64,000 nucleotides of DNA from Chachezhania antarctica (GCF_003646465.1 NZ_QZEX01000005.1:304649-368648), one strand, 5' to 3'; counted from the first letter of the stretch, positions 1-9,083 are shown. Notes: generated by a model not told the origin, from the sequence alone. Translations and numbers: made by a program.

Positions 1-2
1 GC

Positions 3-773
3 ATCCCGGCGCAATCGGCGATTTCGGAATCCGGCGTGGGCCAGTTCGAACTGGCGCTGGAACACCAGCCGGCCCTGCGCGCGGCCGACGATGCGTGGCT
101 GTTCAAGGCGCTGGTGCGGGGCCTTGCACGCGCGCACGGATTTTCGGCCACCTTCATGGCCAAGCCCTATGGTGACGATGCCGGCAACGGGATGCATGTG
201 CATTTCTCGGTCCTGGACGCCGATGGCAACAACGTGTTCGACGATGGCACGCCCAAGGGCAACGACGTCCTGCGCCATGCCGTCGCCGGCTGCCTGGCCG
301 CGATGCCCGACAGTACGGCGATCTTCGCGCCGCACATGAACTCCTACGAGCGGTTCGTCGACGGGGCCCATGCGCCCACAGGCGCTGCGTGGGGCTATGA
401 CAACCGGACCGTGTCGATCCGCATTCCTGCCGGCCCGCCGGTGGCCCGTCGGATCGAACATCGCGTCGCGGGCGGGGACCTGAACCCCTACCTTGGCATC
501 GCCGCCATGCTGGGCGCCGCGCTGAACGGGATCGAGGACGAAGCCGAACCGCCCGCCCCGGTCGAAGGCAACGCCTACGAGATCGAGGGCCTGCCGACGC
601 TGGCGCCGACAATGGCCGCGGCGCTCGACCGGTTCGAAGCCAGCCCGCTGATGGCACGGATCTTCCCGGCGCAGCTGATCGACTGCCTCGTGCGGATGAA
701 ACGACAGGAAATCGAGCGGTTCGAGGCCCTTTCCCCCAAGGAACACTGGCTCTCCTACCTCGAAACCGTCTGA
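3..773 (+). CDS. Glutamine synthetase family protein, C-terminal part (gamma-glutamyl-amine ligase type)
   Basis: This is the C-terminal ~256 residues of a glutamine-synthetase fold enzyme; the reading frame is open to the left window edge, so the start lies outside. The GS catalytic barrel is recognisable from GQFELALEHQPA, FMAKPYGDDAGNGMHVHFS (the metal/ammonium-site His strand), the NSYERF segment and the GYDNRTVSIRIP segment that binds ATP and glutamate in the family. Members beside an amidotransferase and an FAD amine oxidase usually glutamylate polyamines or other amines rather than ammonia. A second, distinct paralogue lies at 1511-2884, so this locus carries two such ligases. The family call is firm; the amine substrate is inferred from context only. 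Confidence 0.85.
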   Translation: MPAQSAISESGVGQFELALEHQPALRAADDAWLFKALVRGLARAHGFSATFMAKPYGDDAGNGMHVHFSVLDADGNNVFDDGTPKGNDVLRHAVAGCLAAMPDSTAIFAPHMNSYERFVDGAHAPTGAAWGYDNRTVSIRIPAGPPVARRIEHRVAGGDLNPYLGIAAMLGAALNGIEDEAEPPAPVEGNAYEIEGLPTLAPTMAAALDRFEASPLMARIFPAQLIDCLVRMKRQEIERFEALSPKEHWLSYLETV

Positions 774-833
774 TGGCTTGCTCCGGGGGCGCCTCCTCGG
801 GTAGGAAGATTTGATCAAACTCTCCGGTGCTCT

Positions 834-1514
834 ATGAAAATCGGCATATTGCAGACGGGCCACGCGCCCGATCTGGTCCTTGAAAAGAACGGCGACTACG
901 ACGCCATGTTCCGCCGCCTGCTGGACGGGCACGGGTTCGAGTTCGTGACCTACAACGTGGTCGACAACGAATTCCCGGACGGTGCGGAGGCCGCCGATGG
1001 CTGGCTTGTCACCGGCTCGCGCCATGGCGCGTATGAAGATCACGACTGGATTCCGCCGCTGGAAGAGCTGATCCGCGAGATCAAGGCGAAGGACCGGCCC
1101 ATGGTCGGCGTCTGCTTCGGCCACCAGATCATCGCGCAGGCGCTTGGTGGCAAGGTGGAAAAATTCGCCGGCGGCTGGGCCGTGGGGCGCAAGGAATACC
1201 GCATCGGCGACCAGATCATGGCGCTGAACGCATGGCACCAGGACCAGGTGGTCGAATTGCCCGAAGGCGCCACGGTCGAAGGCCACAGCGATTTCACGGC
1301 CAACGCCATCGTCTCCTACGGCCCTAACGTCTGGACGGTGCAGCCCCACCCGGAATTTCAAAGTGACGTGATCGAAGCGCTGATCCATGGTCGCGGCAAG
1401 GGCGTGGTGCCCGACGATCTGCTGGCGGAGGCCGAAGAGACGCTGGTGCAACCCAACGACAATGCCTCGATCGCGCTGAAGATGGCCAAGGTCCTGAAAG
1501 GAGAACGGTCATGA
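834..1514 (+). CDS. Class I (GMP-synthase-like) glutamine amidotransferase
   Basis: 226-residue stand-alone class I glutamine amidotransferase. The nucleophile Cys94 sits in GVCFGHQ and the His172/Glu174 pair in QPHPEF, giving a complete Cys-His-Glu triad. It resembles the GuaA-type amidotransferase domain more than the C26 gamma-glutamyl-GABA hydrolase PuuD, but in a puu-like cluster it could hydrolyse a gamma-glutamyl amide. The stop overlaps the start of the next ligase gene by four bases (ATGA), so the two are translationally coupled. About 60 bases separate it from the upstream ligase, so all four genes may form one transcript. Fold and active site are clear; the substrate is not. Confidence 0.85.
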   Translation: MKIGILQTGHAPDLVLEKNGDYDAMFRRLLDGHGFEFVTYNVVDNEFPDGAEAADGWLVTGSRHGAYEDHDWIPPLEELIREIKAKDRPMVGVCFGHQIIAQALGGKVEKFAGGWAVGRKEYRIGDQIMALNAWHQDQVVELPEGATVEGHSDFTANAIVSYGPNVWTVQPHPEFQSDVIEALIHGRGKGVVPDDLLAEAEETLVQPNDNASIALKMAKVLKGERS

Positions 1515-2884
1515 AGATCGATCCGGTCGAAAGCTGGCCCGACATCCTGCCCGAAGCGGCCCGCGAATACCTTGAAGGCCGGAGGCTGGACGAGGTCGAA
1601 TGCATCATCTCGGACTTGCCGGGCATTGCCCGCGGCAAGGCCGTGCCGGCGCAGAAATTCCGGCGGATGAACCAGTTCCACCTGCCCGACAGCATCTTCT
1701 TCCAGACCATCACCGGTGACTGGAGCGAGGCCGCCGGCCAGGACGGCTTCCTTGAGCGGGACATGGTGCTGAAGCCCGACTACTCCACCGCCACCGCCGC
1801 ACCGTGGACGGCCGACTGGACGCTGCAGGTGATCCACGACGCCTTTGACCGCGCGGGCGAGCCGATCCCGTTCTCCCCCCGCAACGTGCTGAAGCGGGTC
1901 GTGAAACTGTACGAGGACAAGGGCTGGAAACCGGTCGTGGCGCCCGAGATGGAATTCTACCTCGTCGCCCGCAACACAGACCCGGCCCGCCAGATCGAAC
2001 CGATGATGGGCCGGTCGGGCCGCCCCGCCGCCGCGCGGCAGGCCTATTCGATGACCGCGGTCGATGAATTCGGCCCGGTGATCGACTCGATCTACGATTA
2101 CGCCGAAGCGCAAGGGTTCGAGATCGACGGCATCACCCAGGAAGGTGGTGCCGGGCAGCTGGAGATCAACCTGCGCCACGGTGACCCGGTGCTGCTGGCC
2201 GACGAGGTCTTCTATTTCAAGCGCCTGATCCGGGAAGCGGCGCTGAAGCAGGGCTGTTTCGCCACCTTCATGGCGAAGCCCATCATGGACGAACCGGGCA
2301 GCGCAATGCACATCCACCATTCGGTGGTCGATGCGAAGACCGGCAAGAACATCTTCACCAATCCCGACGGGTCGGAGACGGACGAGTTCTTCCACTACAT
2401 CGCCGGTCTGCAGAACCACCTGCCCGCGGCGCTGGCGCTGATGGCGCCCTACGTGAATTCCTACCGCCGCTACGTTCCCGACAATGCGGCCCCCATCAAC
2501 CTGAAATGGGGCTACGACAACCGGACGACGGGCATCCGCGTCCCCATCTCGGACCCGGACGCGCGGCGGATCGAAAACCGGATCGCAGGGATGGATTGCA
2601 ACCCTTACCTGGGAATCGCGGCGTCGCTCGCCTGTGGCTACCTGGGAATGACCGACAAGATCATGCCCGAGGACAAGACCGAGATCGACGCCTATTCCAT
2701 CGAAGGCGATTTCCCCCGTCTGCTTGGCAGCGCGCTGGACCTGTTCGAGGATTCGAGCCCGCTCCACGAGGTGATTCACCCCGAATTCGCCCGCGTCTAC
2801 GGCATCGTGAAACGAACGGAGTACGAGGAATTCCTGCAGGTGATCTCTCCGTGGGAGCGGGAGCATCTGCTGCTGAACGTCTGA
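1511..2884 (+). CDS. puuA: Glutamine synthetase family protein, probable gamma-glutamylputrescine synthetase
   Basis: 457 residues, the full length expected for PuuA-type enzymes. It has the N-terminal GS beta-grasp region followed by the catalytic domain with APEMEFYLVAR, EGGAGQLEINLRHGDP, FMAKPIMDEPGSAMHIHHS and KWGYDNRTTGIRVP, all typical GS active-site strands. These enzymes ligate glutamate to an amine (putrescine in E. coli) using ATP. The start overlaps the amidotransferase stop by four bases, and an FAD amine oxidase follows 33 bases downstream. That is the gene set of the gamma-glutamyl polyamine pathway, minus an aldehyde dehydrogenase in view. The precise amine is an inference; the symbol is given for the family. 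Confidence 0.75.
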   Translation: MKIDPVESWPDILPEAAREYLEGRRLDEVECIISDLPGIARGKAVPAQKFRRMNQFHLPDSIFFQTITGDWSEAAGQDGFLERDMVLKPDYSTATAAPWTADWTLQVIHDAFDRAGEPIPFSPRNVLKRVVKLYEDKGWKPVVAPEMEFYLVARNTDPARQIEPMMGRSGRPAAARQAYSMTAVDEFGPVIDSIYDYAEAQGFEIDGITQEGGAGQLEINLRHGDPVLLADEVFYFKRLIREAALKQGCFATFMAKPIMDEPGSAMHIHHSVVDAKTGKNIFTNPDGSETDEFFHYIAGLQNHLPAALALMAPYVNSYRRYVPDNAAPINLKWGYDNRTTGIRVPISDPDARRIENRIAGMDCNPYLGIAASLACGYLGMTDKIMPEDKTEIDAYSIEGDFPRLLGSALDLFEDSSPLHEVIHPEFARVYGIVKRTEYEEFLQVISPWEREHLLLNV

Positions 2885-2917
2885 CCGGGCGCGCGGCCCG
2901 CGCCACAACCGAAAGGG

Positions 2918-4249
2918 ATGGCCCCCGCGGCCATCCAACCTTGCATGAACCTTCTCGACGCGAACGACCCGACGGGCGCCTACCCCGACAGCTGGTACGC
3001 GGCCACGGCCAACGACCCGACCCGTTATCCGGCGCTGGAGGGCGACACGAAGGTCGATGTCTGCGTGATCGGCGGCGGTTTCACCGGGCTGTCCGCGGCG
3101 CTGCACCTTGCCCAGGCCGGCCGCCGCGTGATGCTGCTGGAAGCGCACCAGGTGGGCTTCGGTGCATCCGGGCGGAACGGCGGGCAGGTCGGCAGCGGTC
3201 AGCGGGTGGGCACCGAAACGCTCGACCGGATGGTGGGGCGCGAAAACTCCGACAGGCTCTGGGCGCTCAGTCAGGCGTCGAAGGATCTGGTCAAGAGCCT
3301 GTCCCACGAGCACGGGATCGACTGCGATCTGCGCCCCGGCATCGCCCACGCCTCCCGCACCAAGGCGGGGATGGAGGACGAACACCGCGAAGCCGACATG
3401 CTGGCAGACCGCTACAGCTACAACGCGATCACCAAGCTGGACCGCGACGCGTTCCATGCGCTCTGCCCGTCGGACTTCTACTATGGCGGCACGCTCGACA
3501 TGGATGCCTGCCACATCCACCCGCTGAATTTCGCGCTGGGGCTGGCGCGTGCGGCGGCCGCGGCCGGGGCCGTGATCCACGAAAGGACGCGGGTCACGGG
3601 GTTGGATCAGGGCACCCCGGTGGTGGTTCATACCGCGCAGGGCAAGGTGACTGCGGACCACGTGATCCTGGCCTGCAACGGCTATCTTGGGGATCTTTCG
3701 CCAAAGGTCGCCGCGCGGGTGATGCCGATCAACAATTTCATCCTCGCGACCGAGCCCCTGGGCGACGATGCCGCCCGTGTCCTGACGCAGGACGTGGCGG
3801 TGGCCGATGACATGTTCGTGGTGAACTACTACCGCCTGTCCCGCGACAAGCGGCTGCTGTTCGGTGGCGGCGAAAGCTATGGCTACCGCTTTCCTGCGGA
3901 TATCGAGGCCAAGGTGCGCAAGCAGATGGTGCAGGTCTATCCCCACCTGAAGGATGTGCGCGCCTCGCACGCCTGGGGCGGGACGCTGGCCATCACCGTG
4001 CGGCGGATGCCCTACCTCGCGCGGCTGACGCCCACGATCCTGACCGCCTCGGGCTATTCCGGCCATGGCGTGGCATTGGCGACGCTGTCGGGCAAGCTGA
4101 TGGCGCAGGCGGTCGAAGGACAAAGCGACGGGTTTGACACCATGGCCGCCGTGCCCGCCCTGCCCTTTCCGGGCGGCAGCGCACTACGCAGCCCCATCCT
4201 TGTGCTTGCGATGAGCTGGTTCGCCATGCGCGACCGGCTGGGCTTCTGA
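2918..4249 (+). CDS. puuB: FAD-dependent amine oxidase, probable gamma-glutamylputrescine oxidase
   Basis: 443-residue DAO-family flavoprotein. The Rossmann FAD motif GGGFTGLSAALHLAQAGRRV begins near residue 52, followed by FGASGRNGGQVG, a signature of PuuB-type and related glycine-oxidase-like enzymes. The C-terminal FAD-contacting segment GYSGHGVALA is present. The expected reaction is oxidative deamination of a gamma-glutamyl amine to an aldehyde, ammonia and H2O2 in the cytoplasm. It follows the ligase by 33 bases. The first ATG lies directly against a purine stretch and the next ATG (2945) has no clear ribosome site, so the start is uncertain by nine residues. Confidence 0.8.
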   Translation: MAPAAIQPCMNLLDANDPTGAYPDSWYAATANDPTRYPALEGDTKVDVCVIGGGFTGLSAALHLAQAGRRVMLLEAHQVGFGASGRNGGQVGSGQRVGTETLDRMVGRENSDRLWALSQASKDLVKSLSHEHGIDCDLRPGIAHASRTKAGMEDEHREADMLADRYSYNAITKLDRDAFHALCPSDFYYGGTLDMDACHIHPLNFALGLARAAAAAGAVIHERTRVTGLDQGTPVVVHTAQGKVTADHVILACNGYLGDLSPKVAARVMPINNFILATEPLGDDAARVLTQDVAVADDMFVVNYYRLSRDKRLLFGGGESYGYRFPADIEAKVRKQMVQVYPHLKDVRASHAWGGTLAITVRRMPYLARLTPTILTASGYSGHGVALATLSGKLMAQAVEGQSDGFDTMAAVPALPFPGGSALRSPILVLAMSWFAMRDRLGF

Positions 4250-4372
4250 CGCGTCCCCCCATCACAAATTGCGACAATTGCATGAATTTTCCCGGTTCCG
4301 CGGGGATTGCGCTTGGCCTGCGCGCGCGGCTGTATTAAGATAAGCCAAAGTACGATTTAAGGAAATCGAAAT

Positions 4373-5608
4373 ATGCAGCCGACCTCCACCGCAGGGCCCG
4401 TCGCCGTTCCCGACGTCCACCAGGCCGAGCCGATCCCCGCCGCCGCACGCGAGGCGATCGACGCGCTGATGCAGACGGCAGACCTGTTCCGCTACAACTC
4501 GGACGAAGCGCCGGTGACGCTGCTGGAAGCCGAATTCGCCGAGATGATGGGCACGCGCTATGCGCTGGCCGTTTCGTCCTGTTCTGCCGCGCTGTTCCTA
4601 TCGCTGAAGGCGCTTGGCCTGCCCCGCGACGCGCGGGTGCTGATCCCGGGCTTTACCTTCGCCGCCGTGCCCTCGTCGGTCATCCATGCCGACTGCAAGC
4701 CGGTGCTGTGCGAAGTTGGCACCAACTACCGGATCAATCTTGCCGATTTCGAGGCGAAGCTGGATCAGGACATTGCTGCCGTCATCATCTCGCACATGCG
4801 CGGACATACATCTGACATGGACGCGATCATGAGCCTGTGCGAGGCGCGCAGCATCCCGGTGATCGAAGACGCGGCGCATTCGCTGGGCACGACTTGGGGC
4901 GGCGAAAAGATCGGGACGATCGGCCAGGTCGGCTGCTTCTCGTTTCAAAGCTACAAGATGATCAACGCGGGCGAAGGTGGCATCCTGGTGACCGACGATG
5001 CCGATCTTGTCGCGCGGGCGGTGATCATGTCGGGCGCCTACGAACATAACTGGAAAAAGCACAAGCGCCGGGGGGAGAACTCCTCGGACCTCGAAGAGGC
5101 GTTCGAACGCTGGCAGAACCAGCTGCCGCTTTATAACCTGCGGATGAACAACCTGTCGGCGGCGGTGATCCGGCCGCAGATCCCGGAACTGGCGCGGCGC
5201 GTGCGCGACGGGCTGGTGAACCACGATTACGTGGCGGGCCGGTTGAACCAGTCGCCATGGTTCGACGTACCGCCCTGCCTTGCGCCGGAAGTCCGCGCGC
5301 CGGATTCGATCCAGTTCAACCTCGTGAACCTCTCCGACGATCAGGTGCTGGCCTTCGCCGCGCTGTCGGCGCAACGCGGGGTGAAGGTTCAGGTTTTCGG
5401 GATGAGCACGGACAACGCCCGCGCCTTCTGGAACTGGCAATTCATCGAGGACCTGCCCGAGCTGCCCCAGACCCGCGCGATGCTGATGCGCGCCTGTGAC
5501 GTGCGCCTGCCGGTGCGGCTGACGCAACCGGAATGCGATGCGATCACGGATGTTCTGCTGGGCGCCATGGACGACATCCTGGGCGAGGCCCGCGCCTACG
5601 GCACCTGA
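4373..5608 (+). CDS. DegT/DnrJ/EryC1/StrS family PLP-dependent aminotransferase
   Basis: 411 residues of a fold-type I sugar-aminotransferase-like protein. The PLP site is visible: the SSCSAALFLSLKALGL phosphate loop, EDAAHSLGT with the pyridine-contacting Asp near 166, and the Schiff-base Lys195 in QSYKMINAGEGGILV. Relatives transaminate keto-sugars in lipopolysaccharide, O-antigen or antibiotic pathways. Here it stands alone, preceded by a 120-base intergenic stretch and followed by the R1 repeat, with no sugar genes next to it. It ends convergently with phaR. Family confident, substrate unknown. Confidence 0.85.
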   Translation: MQPTSTAGPVAVPDVHQAEPIPAAAREAIDALMQTADLFRYNSDEAPVTLLEAEFAEMMGTRYALAVSSCSAALFLSLKALGLPRDARVLIPGFTFAAVPSSVIHADCKPVLCEVGTNYRINLADFEAKLDQDIAAVIISHMRGHTSDMDAIMSLCEARSIPVIEDAAHSLGTTWGGEKIGTIGQVGCFSFQSYKMINAGEGGILVTDDADLVARAVIMSGAYEHNWKKHKRRGENSSDLEEAFERWQNQLPLYNLRMNNLSAAVIRPQIPELARRVRDGLVNHDYVAGRLNQSPWFDVPPCLAPEVRAPDSIQFNLVNLSDDQVLAFAALSAQRGVKVQVFGMSTDNARAFWNWQFIEDLPELPQTRAMLMRACDVRLPVRLTQPECDAITDVLLGAMDDILGEARAYGT

Positions 5609-5650
5609 AGCGTCGGCGTTTCCTGAAAAGGACAGCGGCGCGCCAGCGCC

Positions 5651-5743
5651 GCATCGCGCCCAAGCGTGGCCCGGAGGATCCCGAAGGGATCCGACGGGGG
5701 CGGGCGGGTGGGCCGCGCGCAGGGCGCGATCCCGCCGCCAGCC
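5651..5743 (+). repeat. R1 repeat copy A (GGATC..GATCC hairpin element)
   Basis: GC-rich element with a perfect 7-bp hairpin GGATCCC-GAA-GGGATCC at 5676-5692, followed by GACGGGGGCGGGCGGGTGGG. It starts about 43 bases after the aminotransferase stop, with its hairpin 67 bases after that stop, in the sense orientation. Nearly identical copies lie at 20308-20395 and 56987-57050, and an inverted copy at about 55215-55283. It may serve as a 3' end or transcription stop element. Confidence 0.75.
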
Positions 5744-6304
5744 CTACATCTTAGACAGTTTCGACTGCAGGTCGGCCAGCTGCTTCTTGATCTCGTCCAG
5801 CTCTTCGCTTTCGCTACCGGCCGGCCGTGATCCGTCCCCTTCCCGGCCAGGGCCCGACATGCCCCCCGGGAAGCCGCCCGTCATCGCCTTCAGCCATGCC
5901 TCCTGCTGCGCCTTCATCGCCTCGAAGCCCGGCAGCGTCGTCATCGGATTGATGACCTGCATGTTCTCCATCATCTTCGACTGGCTGTCGCGCAGCATCT
6001 CGAACGAGCTTTGCAGGAACTGCGGCATCATCCCGCCGCCCGGCACCATGTAGCTGCGCACCAGATCCATCAGCACGTTCACCGGCAGGATGTTTTCCCC
6101 ACGGCTTTCGTGTTCGGCGATGATCTGGAGCAGGTATTGCCGGGTCAGATCGTCCCCGGACTTCAGATCGACAATCTGGACTTCACGACCCGCGCGGATG
6201 AATCCCGCGATGTCCTCCAGGGTCACGTAGTCGCTTGTTTCGGTATTGTAGAGCCGGCGGCTCGCATATCGTTTTATCAGAAGCGGCTTGTCGCCTTCCG
6301 CCAT
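5744..6304 (-). CDS. phaR: Polyhydroxyalkanoate synthesis repressor PhaR
   Basis: 186 residues. The N-terminal PHB/PHA accumulation regulator DNA-binding domain starts with KRYASRRLYNTETSDYVTLE and continues through ILPVNVLMDLVRSYM, both hallmark PhaR segments. The C-terminal third is low-complexity and charged. PhaR binds both DNA and PHA granules and represses phasin and its own gene until polymer appears. It lies downstream of phaP, separated by a strong hairpin (6451-6476) and its own ribosome site GGGGAGGG, so it may be transcribed on its own. Its likely targets are the two operators at 7054-7096 in front of phaP. Confidence 0.95.
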   Translation of the reverse strand: MAEGDKPLLIKRYASRRLYNTETSDYVTLEDIAGFIRAGREVQIVDLKSGDDLTRQYLLQIIAEHESRGENILPVNVLMDLVRSYMVPGGGMMPQFLQSSFEMLRDSQSKMMENMQVINPMTTLPGFEAMKAQQEAWLKAMTGGFPGGMSGPGREGDGSRPAGSESEELDEIKKQLADLQSKLSKM

Positions 6305-6450
6305 TTCGTTCCCTCCCCGGGGCTGAGCGCTGGACAGAGGTTAATCGCTGCAAAGCAGAATGCAAAGGGAAAGCCTTCCTGATCCGGTGCGCGCAGCACA
6401 TTGCCGGCACGGAAATTCTCCAATTGGCAAAACACTTTCCCGGAATCAGG

Positions 6451-6476
6451 AAGGGCAGGCCTTTCGGCCTGCCCTT
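6451..6476 (-). terminator. phaP transcription terminator hairpin
   Basis: Perfect 11-bp inverted repeat AAGGGCAGGCC / GGCCTGCCCTT with a four-base loop, 75 bases after the phaP stop and ahead of phaR. On the phaP strand the loop is GAAA. There is no long T-run, so it may be a stabilising hairpin rather than a classical terminator. Confidence 0.65.
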
Positions 6477-6550
6477 GTCCGAGATTGCACCGGATGGGAG
6501 GAGAGGAGGTGCAGATCGTCGAACCTCGAACCTTCAGCGGGCCGACAGGC

Positions 6551-6994
6551 TTACTGAGTGGTCGCTTTCTTGGCAGCGTCGGTCATGTCCGACGTCGCTT
6601 TCTTCATCGCGGTGGAGGCATCTTCGGCAACGTCCTTGCCGGCAGCCATCATCACTTCGACGGTGTCCATCTGGACCTTTTTCGCGATCTCGGCGAAGGC
6701 GGCCATGTTTTCGGCGGCCACTTCGGCAGAAGCCGATGCGAAATCGGTCATGGCCTTGGCGTAATCGGCCGGCTCTTCCTTGGCTTTCGCCATGTCGGAG
6801 AGCTTCGCCAGCGTGTCCTGGGTCCACTTCGACGTCAGCTGGGCCGACTTGCCGGCGGCGTCCAGAGCGATCGAGGACAGTTTTTCGTTCAGGTCGGCCT
6901 GAGTCTTGAACGCTTCTTCCATCGACGAGGTGTCGATCGGGAATGCGCCCATCATGTCTTTCATCATGGCCGAGAAGTCTTGCGTATTGGTCAT
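6551..6994 (-). CDS. phaP: Phasin family protein (PHA granule surface)
   Basis: 147 residues, Ala/Lys/Met-rich and almost wholly helical by composition, with no Cys, as in phasins. Recognisable pieces are an N-terminal Met-rich region, SKWTQDTLAKLSDMAKA and a C-terminal AEDASTAMKKATSDMTDAAKK tail. Phasins coat PHA granules, limit their size and activate synthase. It lies between phaC (upstream, same strand) and phaR. The ribosome site AAGGAA is eight bases before ATG. The promoter carries two PhaR boxes, one placed exactly in the -35/-10 spacer, which predicts tight repression without polymer. Confidence 0.9.
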   Translation of the reverse strand: MTNTQDFSAMMKDMMGAFPIDTSSMEEAFKTQADLNEKLSSIALDAAGKSAQLTSKWTQDTLAKLSDMAKAKEEPADYAKAMTDFASASAEVAAENMAAFAEIAKKVQMDTVEVMMAAGKDVAEDASTAMKKATSDMTDAAKKATTQ

Positions 6995-7046
6995 TGGTCA
7001 AATTCCTTTCAGCTTAACGGGCCCGCCCCGTTCATCAGCTGAGCCC

Positions 7047-7096
7047 TATATGCATGCTGCGGCGCAGCATTTCAAGAAAAATTTGCTGCGCCGCAG
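7047..7096 (-). promoter_or_regulatory. phaP promoter with two PhaR operators
   Basis: Two CTGC-N3-GCAG boxes lie at 7057-7067 (inside the 17-base perfect palindrome ATGCTGCGGCGCAGCAT, 7054-7070) and 7086-7096, centres 29 bases apart. On the minus strand TTGAAA (7070-7075), a 17-base spacer and CATATA (7047-7052) form a sigma-70-like promoter, so the first box fills the spacer. The CTGC-N3-GCAG form is the reported PhaR target in Rhodobacter sphaeroides; binding here is inferred. Confidence 0.8.
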
Positions 7097-7123
7097 AAAG
7101 AGCGTTGATTTGACTATATATTT

Positions 7124-8956
7124 TTAGCGCGCTTTTATCGCGACATAAGTTCCCGGGGCCGGCGCAAGCACAGGGTGAGTCGAATCTCCCGGCTCACGCG
7201 CTGGCACATCCCGGCCCGACTGGGGCCGCAGCCAAGCATCCCATGTCGGCCACCACGACCCTTCGTGGAACGTGCCGGTGTCCTTCCAGGTGTCCGGGTC
7301 CAGTGTCATGTCGGGGTTGATGTAGTGGCCGTACTTCTTCTTCGACGGCGGATTGACGATCCCGGCGATATGGCCCGACTGGGTCATGATGAAGGTCCGG
7401 TCGTTCGAGCCCATCATCTGCACGCCGCGATAGCTGTCCTTCCACGGCGCGATGTGATCCGTTTCGCACGCGATGGCGCACAGGGGGACGTCCATGTCCT
7501 TGATGTGCAGCCGCTGGCCCATCAGGTCTAACCCGTCGCCCGAGAACGCGTTGCCCTGGCACAGCTGGCGCAGGTACTGGACGGCCATCTTGCCCGGCAG
7601 GTTGGTGCCGTCGCCGTTCCAGTAGAGCAGATCGAAGGCGGGTGGCGTTTCCCCCAGCATGTAATTGCGGATCGCGGGCTGGTAGACAAGATCGTTGGCC
7701 CGCAGGAAGCTGAAGGTCCGCGACATCAGATAGGACGGCAGGTAGCCGTCCTTTTCGATCTCGCCCTGGATGCCGTCGACGAAATCGTTCTGCAGGAAGG
7801 GCGTGAATTCGCCTTGGTCGGAAAAGTCGGTCAGCGCCGTGAAGAAGGTCGCCGAATTGACGCTGTCATCGCCGCGCTTCTTCATCAACGACAGGGTCAG
7901 CGCCAGCGTCGTGCCGGCGATGCAGTAGCCCACGACGTTCAGCTTCTTCGTGCCGCAGATTTTCCTGACCTCCCCCATCGCGGTCAGGAAGCCTTCCTCC
8001 ACGTACTCCTCCATGCCCACATCGGCATAGTTTTCATCGGGGTTGACCCAGGACACGACGAAGACGGTGTAGCCCTGTTCGGTCAGCCACTTGATCAGGC
8101 TGTTCTGCGCCTTCAGGTCGAGGATGTAGAACTTGTTGATCCAGGGCGGCACGATCAGAAGCGGGATTTCCTTCACCGTTTCGGTCGCGGGCTTGTACTG
8201 GATCAGTTCCAGCATCCGGTTGCGGAACACCACGGAACCGGGCGTCGTGGCGATGTTGTTGCCCATCTCGAAAGCGGTATCGTCGGCCAGCCGCACGACC
8301 AGTTCGCCGTCATGGGCCTCCAGATCCGCGATCAGGTTTTCCAGCCCCTTGACCAGCGACATGCCTTCGGTGGCCACGGCGCGTTCCAGCGCATCCGGGT
8401 TGGTGGCCAGGAAGTTGGTGGGCGACATCATCTCGACGATCTGACCCGCGAAGTAGTTCAGGCGCTTCTTCTCGACAGGATCCAGATCCGCAACATCCTC
8501 CACCGCCTGCCGGATGCCTTGCGCGTTGATCAGGTACTGCTGCTTGAGGAAGTTGAAATAGGGGTGCGTGTCCCACAGCGGGTTCTTGAACCGCGGGTCC
8601 CTGGGGCCCGGATCTTCGGGCGCCTTGAACTTGCCCGATGCCAGCGCCTGCTGCGCTTCCATGAAATGCTTCACGGAACTGCTCCAGAAGGAAAGCTGAT
8701 GTTCGAAGATCTTGGCCGGATTATGGACCATCTCGGTCCAGTAGGCCGATGCCGCCTTCGCGAACAGCTCCTGGCTGGGCGCGTCGATAGACGGGCTGTG
8801 CGGCTTGCGGCGCGACATGACCTCGACCAGCCGTTTGGTCAGCGTCTCGACCGTTGCAAGATTTTCCGTCAGCCGGTCCAGGCTCTCGCCGGTCGGGTGA
8901 TCTGCGCCATCGCCCGGCGGTGTTCCGCTGTCGTCACCCGTTGTCATTTTAACCAT
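7124..8956 (-). CDS. phaC: Class I polyhydroxyalkanoate synthase
   Basis: 610 residues, the usual class I length. The PhaC N-terminal domain includes SAYWTEMVHNPAKIFEHQ and HPYFNFLKQQYLINAQ. The alpha/beta hydrolase core carries the lipase-like box GYCIAG with catalytic Cys345, the FVVSWVNPDE strand, and Asp/His segments near CAIACETDHIAPW and TQSGHIAGIVNPP. It polymerises hydroxyacyl-CoA, mainly 3-hydroxybutyryl-CoA, into granules. It is divergent from phaZ. Two starts are possible: ATG 8956 and ATG 8947; the second has better spacing from the GGGGGGA stretch. Confidence 0.96.
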   Translation of the reverse strand: MVKMTTGDDSGTPPGDGADHPTGESLDRLTENLATVETLTKRLVEVMSRRKPHSPSIDAPSQELFAKAASAYWTEMVHNPAKIFEHQLSFWSSSVKHFMEAQQALASGKFKAPEDPGPRDPRFKNPLWDTHPYFNFLKQQYLINAQGIRQAVEDVADLDPVEKKRLNYFAGQIVEMMSPTNFLATNPDALERAVATEGMSLVKGLENLIADLEAHDGELVVRLADDTAFEMGNNIATTPGSVVFRNRMLELIQYKPATETVKEIPLLIVPPWINKFYILDLKAQNSLIKWLTEQGYTVFVVSWVNPDENYADVGMEEYVEEGFLTAMGEVRKICGTKKLNVVGYCIAGTTLALTLSLMKKRGDDSVNSATFFTALTDFSDQGEFTPFLQNDFVDGIQGEIEKDGYLPSYLMSRTFSFLRANDLVYQPAIRNYMLGETPPAFDLLYWNGDGTNLPGKMAVQYLRQLCQGNAFSGDGLDLMGQRLHIKDMDVPLCAIACETDHIAPWKDSYRGVQMMGSNDRTFIMTQSGHIAGIVNPPSKKKYGHYINPDMTLDPDTWKDTGTFHEGSWWPTWDAWLRPQSGRDVPAREPGDSTHPVLAPAPGTYVAIKAR

Positions 8957-9083
8957 TCCCCCCTACTTTCCTCCTCAAGGCCACGTTACCGTCGTATGGT
9001 CGGGAGGCAAAGCGACGATTGGTCCGTTCCGGCCGCCATGGGGGAAACCGCATGTGCGGCCTAACAGGATTTGGAGACCCGAC

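Noticed and set aside
1358..4123. Long minus-strand open frame (921 codons) opposite the ligase and oxidase genes
   Set aside because: It is antisense to two genes with clear family motifs, has His/Arg/Gly-rich low-information translation and no ribosome site; a by-product of GC-rich third positions.
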